A DNA stretch of 64,000 nt. Source: Thiemannella venezuelensis (GTDB taxonomy: Bacteria; Actinomycetota; Actinomycetes; Streptosporangiales; Streptosporangiaceae). The position numbers were made by a program, and so were the translations under genes. Below the pieces are notes generated by a model. The model worked only from the letters and a program-made list of their open reading frames with translations. It was not told the origin of the DNA and did no database searches. The stretch lies in the NCBI RefSeq assembly GCF_014203605.1, contig NZ_JACHJJ010000011.1, positions 62,001 to 126,000 of the forward strand. Reading direction: 5' to 3'. Each line of letters begins with the position of its first letter. Position 1 is the stretch's first letter. This document shows, in pieces, positions 61,647 through 64,000 of this stretch.

Positions 61647-62282
61647 GTGGCTATCGCAGGAGCACGGCGTCTCGCGGCGGCGGGCGCGGTGACGGCCTTC
61701 GCGGTCGGCGGTGTCGGCATGGCGGCCGGGGTGGGCACGGCCACCGCCCAGAGCTCCCCGGTACGCGGGCACGCGGCCGCGGCCACATGCGGACAGGGCC
61801 CGTCGCCGTGCGAGTCCGAGTCGGGCGGTCTCGTGCGGGGCGACGACCCGTGGGCCGACGACGCACTGGAAGGCGGTGGCCCGGACGGCGGTGCCCCCGG
61901 CGACGGCGCGTCCTCGCCGGGCGAGTCGTTCTCCAGCGCCCCGGGCTCCTCCGGCCCGGACTCCGGCGACGGCTCCTGGTCCCAGGAGCCGTCCTCCGAC
62001 GAGAGCTTCGCGAGCCTGCCGCTCCCGGGCGAGTCCTCCAGCGGCTGGTCCGCCGCTCCGGGGGAGACGTTCTCCAGCGGCCCGGCCTCCCTGCCGCCCG
62101 GCTCCTGGGCGCCCGCCGGAGAGCAGAAGCGGAGGGTTCCCGCCGGCGCCCCGCAGACCGGCGCCGGAGGCCTCGCCACGGAGGCCGCCACCTGGCCCTT
62201 CGCCGTGGGCGGCGCGGCCCTGCTGCTCGGCGCCGGCCTGGCGGGCTTCGCCGTACGCCGCCGCCGGGAGGGCGAAGCGTAG
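61647..62282 (+). CDS. Secreted cell-wall protein, putative class F sortase substrate
   Basis: 211 residues. Signal peptide (about 1-35), a Ser/Gly/Pro/Asp-rich low-complexity middle with SPGESFSSAPG-like units repeated, then a sorting-type end: VPAGAPQTGAGG (APQTG at 168-172), a hydrophobic segment (182-203) and RRRREGEA. Actinobacterial substrates located next to class F sortases often carry this PAGAPxTG type of signal. GTG at 61647 has GGGAG 7 nt upstream. The sortase gene begins 3 bp after the stop. Confidence 0.75.
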   Translation: MAIAGARRLAAAGAVTAFAVGGVGMAAGVGTATAQSSPVRGHAAAATCGQGPSPCESESGGLVRGDDPWADDALEGGGPDGGAPGDGASSPGESFSSAPGSSGPDSGDGSWSQEPSSDESFASLPLPGESSSGWSAAPGETFSSGPASLPPGSWAPAGEQKRRVPAGAPQTGAGGLATEAATWPFAVGGAALLLGAGLAGFAVRRRREGEA

Positions 62283-62285
62283 CCG

Positions 62286-62981
62286 GTGCCCGCGACGCCT
62301 CACCGGACCCAGCGGCTCGCTCTCGTCGGGGCGGTCGTGGCCACCGTGTCCGGGCTCCTGCTGATCTGGTCCGGCATCAGCGGAATGATCTCCAGTGGGC
62401 GTTCCGCGCCGGCCGCCGGGCACTCCGCGGTCCCGACCAACGTCCCGCGCCGCCCGCCCTCCTTGACCGAGCCCGCCGACGTGCTGATGCGCACCTTCGC
62501 CCGGCCGATGGGGAAGTCCGTCCCCACGGCCGTCTACATTCCCAGGATCGGTGTCGCGGCCCCGCTGATGCAGCTCGGCCTCGACGCCTCGGGGGCCATC
62601 GAGAACCCGCCGCTGAACCCGGCCAACATCGCCGGCTGGTACCGCCACGGCCCCGCTCCGGGCCAGCGCGGGCCCGCCGTCATCACCGGCCACCTCGACA
62701 CCCGTACCGGCCCGGCGGTCTTCGCCCGGCTCGCCGCGGTCAGGCGCGGTGACCAGATCCAGGTCATGCGCTCCGACGGCTCGGTGGCCGTCTTCGTGGT
62801 GGACCGGCGCGAGCACGTCGCCAAGAAGGCGTTCCCCACCGCGCGCGTCTACGGCAAGGTGGACTACCCCGGGCTGCGCCTGGTCACCTGCGGTGGCGCC
62901 TTCGACCGCGCGGCCCACAGCTACAAGGGCAACACGATCGTCTACGCCCACCTGGTACGCGCCTACCACCCGCCCGGGTGA
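62286..62981 (+). CDS. srtF: Class F sortase
   Basis: 231 residues. One N-terminal membrane helix (11-31), a Pro-rich spacer, and the sortase barrel from about 75. Catalytic residues are visible: H136 in ITGHLDT, C202 in LRLVTCGG, and the Arg in FDRAAHSY (208). IPRIGVAAPLMQLGLDASG is typical of class F. It should cleave the TG bond of the preceding protein's APQTG motif and link it to the wall. GTG at 62286; coupled with its substrate gene. Confidence 0.9.
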   Translation: MPATPHRTQRLALVGAVVATVSGLLLIWSGISGMISSGRSAPAAGHSAVPTNVPRRPPSLTEPADVLMRTFARPMGKSVPTAVYIPRIGVAAPLMQLGLDASGAIENPPLNPANIAGWYRHGPAPGQRGPAVITGHLDTRTGPAVFARLAAVRRGDQIQVMRSDGSVAVFVVDRREHVAKKAFPTARVYGKVDYPGLRLVTCGGAFDRAAHSYKGNTIVYAHLVRAYHPPG

Positions 62982-63037
62982 TCTCCCGGGCGGGTGGCGT
63001 CCGAGCCGTGTCCGGCCGGACCGGCCGTCCGCGGCGC

Positions 63038-64000
63038 TCAGGCGGCTCCGGCCCGGGCCGCGGGCTCGGCGGGGGCCGCGGCCCGGCCGGAGGCCTCCCG
63101 CCGGGGCTGCCGGAGCACGGCGAGGGCGACGGTGAAGGCGGCCGCGAGCAGGGCGGCGGCGACGGTGAAGGCCAGCCGGTAGCCGCCGGCCAGCGCGGCC
63201 GCCTGGCCGGCGCCGGCGGACAGCAGCCCCTCGGTACGGGAGGCGGCCAGCGTGGACAGCACCGCGACGCCGGCGGCCATGCCGATCTGCTGGGTGGTGT
63301 TGAACAGCCCGGAGGCCAGGCCCGCGTCGTCGGCCCCGGCGCCGGACATGCCGAGCGCGGTCAGGGCCGGGATCACCAGCCCGCCGCCCGCGATGAGCAC
63401 CATCACCGGGAGCAGGTCGGTGACGTAGCCGGCGTCCACCGGGACGCGGGTGAGCCAGCCCATCGCGCCGAGCAGGAGCGCCAGGCCCGCCAGCAGGACG
63501 GCGCGCTCGCCGAAGCGGATGTTGAGCCGGGCGGACACGAACAGGGAGACACCGCCGATGGCCACCGCCGCGGGCAGCATCGCCAGGCCGGTGTCGAGCG
63601 CGCCGTAGCCGAGGACCTTCTGCATGTAGAGGGCGACGATGATCTGGAAGGCGAACATGGCCGACAGCGTCAGCATCTGGACCAGGTTGGCGCCCGCGAC
63701 GTTGCGCGAGCGGAGGATCCGCAGCGGCATCAGCGGGGTTCCGGTGGTCGCCTGGCGGGCGGTGAACGCGGCCAGCAGGGCGAGCGAGAGCGCGCCGAGC
63801 CCGAGGGTGCGCGCGGAGAGCCAGCCGTACTGCTCGATCTCCACCACGGTGGAGATGCCCAGCATCAGCCCGGCGGTGACCAGCACCGCGCCGATGACGT
63901 CGGCCCCGGCGGCGAGTCCGGCCCCGCGCTCGCCCGGCAGCGCGCGGACCCCCAGCGCGATCGTGGCCAGCCCGATCGGCAGGTTGATGAAGAAGATCCA
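63038..64000 (-). CDS. DHA2/EmrB-type MFS drug efflux transporter, 5' part outside window
   Basis: 321 residues of the C-terminal two thirds are present; the frame stays open to the window edge, which starts in WIFFINLPIGLATIALG, the motif that follows membrane segment 5 or 6 in 14-segment EmrB/QacA pumps. Eight or so hydrophobic segments follow, including LVQMLTLSAMFAFQIIVALYMQKVLGYGALDTGLAMLP and SGLFNTTQQIGMAAGVAVLST. A proton-driven multidrug or metabolite exporter. The N-terminus and regulator are not visible. Confidence 0.9.
   Translation of the reverse strand, partial: WIFFINLPIGLATIALGVRALPGERGAGLAAGADVIGAVLVTAGLMLGISTVVEIEQYGWLSARTLGLGALSLALLAAFTARQATTGTPLMPLRILRSRNVAGANLVQMLTLSAMFAFQIIVALYMQKVLGYGALDTGLAMLPAAVAIGGVSLFVSARLNIRFGERAVLLAGLALLLGAMGWLTRVPVDAGYVTDLLPVMVLIAGGGLVIPALTALGMSGAGADDAGLASGLFNTTQQIGMAAGVAVLSTLAASRTEGLLSAGAGQAAALAGGYRLAFTVAAALLAAAFTVALAVLRQPRREASGRAAAPAEPAARAGAA

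Overview
This is a 64 kb chromosomal stretch of a high-GC actinomycete with strong GC3 bias, GTG starts and many short overlaps between genes. F420-type luciferase-like oxidoreductase, AfsR/SARP regulator, class F sortase, coproporphyrin-dependent heme enzymes and an ABC-F protein with a leader peptide suggest a Streptomyces- or Streptosporangium-like organism; the family is inference. I see no rRNA, tRNA, CRISPR, insertion sequence or prophage. Both ends cut through genes.

Layout. 0-6.6 kb: DUF3159 membrane protein, two RCK/TrkA proteins, a KimA-like potassium transporter, a TrmA/RumA-like RNA methyltransferase and a TetR regulator with an extra C-terminal domain. 6.7-10.2 kb: stand-alone clpX paralogue, secreted GH18-like protein without its catalytic Glu, and an F420-type oxidoreductase. 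10.4-14.7 kb: Hen1-Pnkp RNA repair operon. 14.8-18.5 kb: MFS protein, mismatch DNA glycosylase, DUF1707 protein and PadR regulator. 18.6-18.85 kb: gene-free region with two tandem hairpins and an intrinsic terminator, a candidate small RNA. 19-28.2 kb: membrane hydrolase, aconitase with conspicuous upstream palindromes, TauE/SafE permease, and a xylose-type ABC transporter with ROK regulator. 28.3-32.7 kb: two paralogous secreted zinc peptidases, dxs and a DedA protein. 32.9-33.3 kb: two back-to-back gene stumps. 33.4-38.3 kb: amino acid permease and fatty-acid oxidation genes fadB/fadA. 38.5-45.1 kb: LacI regulator, a four-repeat protein of unknown function, and a SARP-P450-ferredoxin trio. 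45.1-48.4 kb: three-gene carbohydrate catabolic operon. 48.6-52.5 kb: potassium channel, small membrane protein, and ABC-F gene with a 250-nt regulatory leader. 52.5-59.6 kb: RNase D, DUF3000, small Cys-rich protein, hemE, DUF4349 lipoprotein, cgoX and chdC. 59.7-64 kb: exported protein, 32-residue CxxC protein, msrB, sortase substrate with class F sortase, and the end of an MDR efflux pump.

From memory, the order aconitase / xylose ABC-ROK / dxs / fadAB / RNase D / hemE / cgoX / chdC also occurs in Streptomyces chromosomes, and the RCK-KimA-TrmA-DUF3159 block occurs in mycobacteria, so most of the window looks like conserved core. The strongest new signals are regulatory: the ABC-F leader, the candidate small RNA, and one LacI-type operator core (GGAAAnCGnTTTCC) found both before the lacI gene and before the catabolic operon 10 kb away. 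Several protein oddities stand out too: GH18 Glu-to-Gln, ClpX IGF loop changed to AGF, and a TetR with a thioredoxin-fold-like tail.
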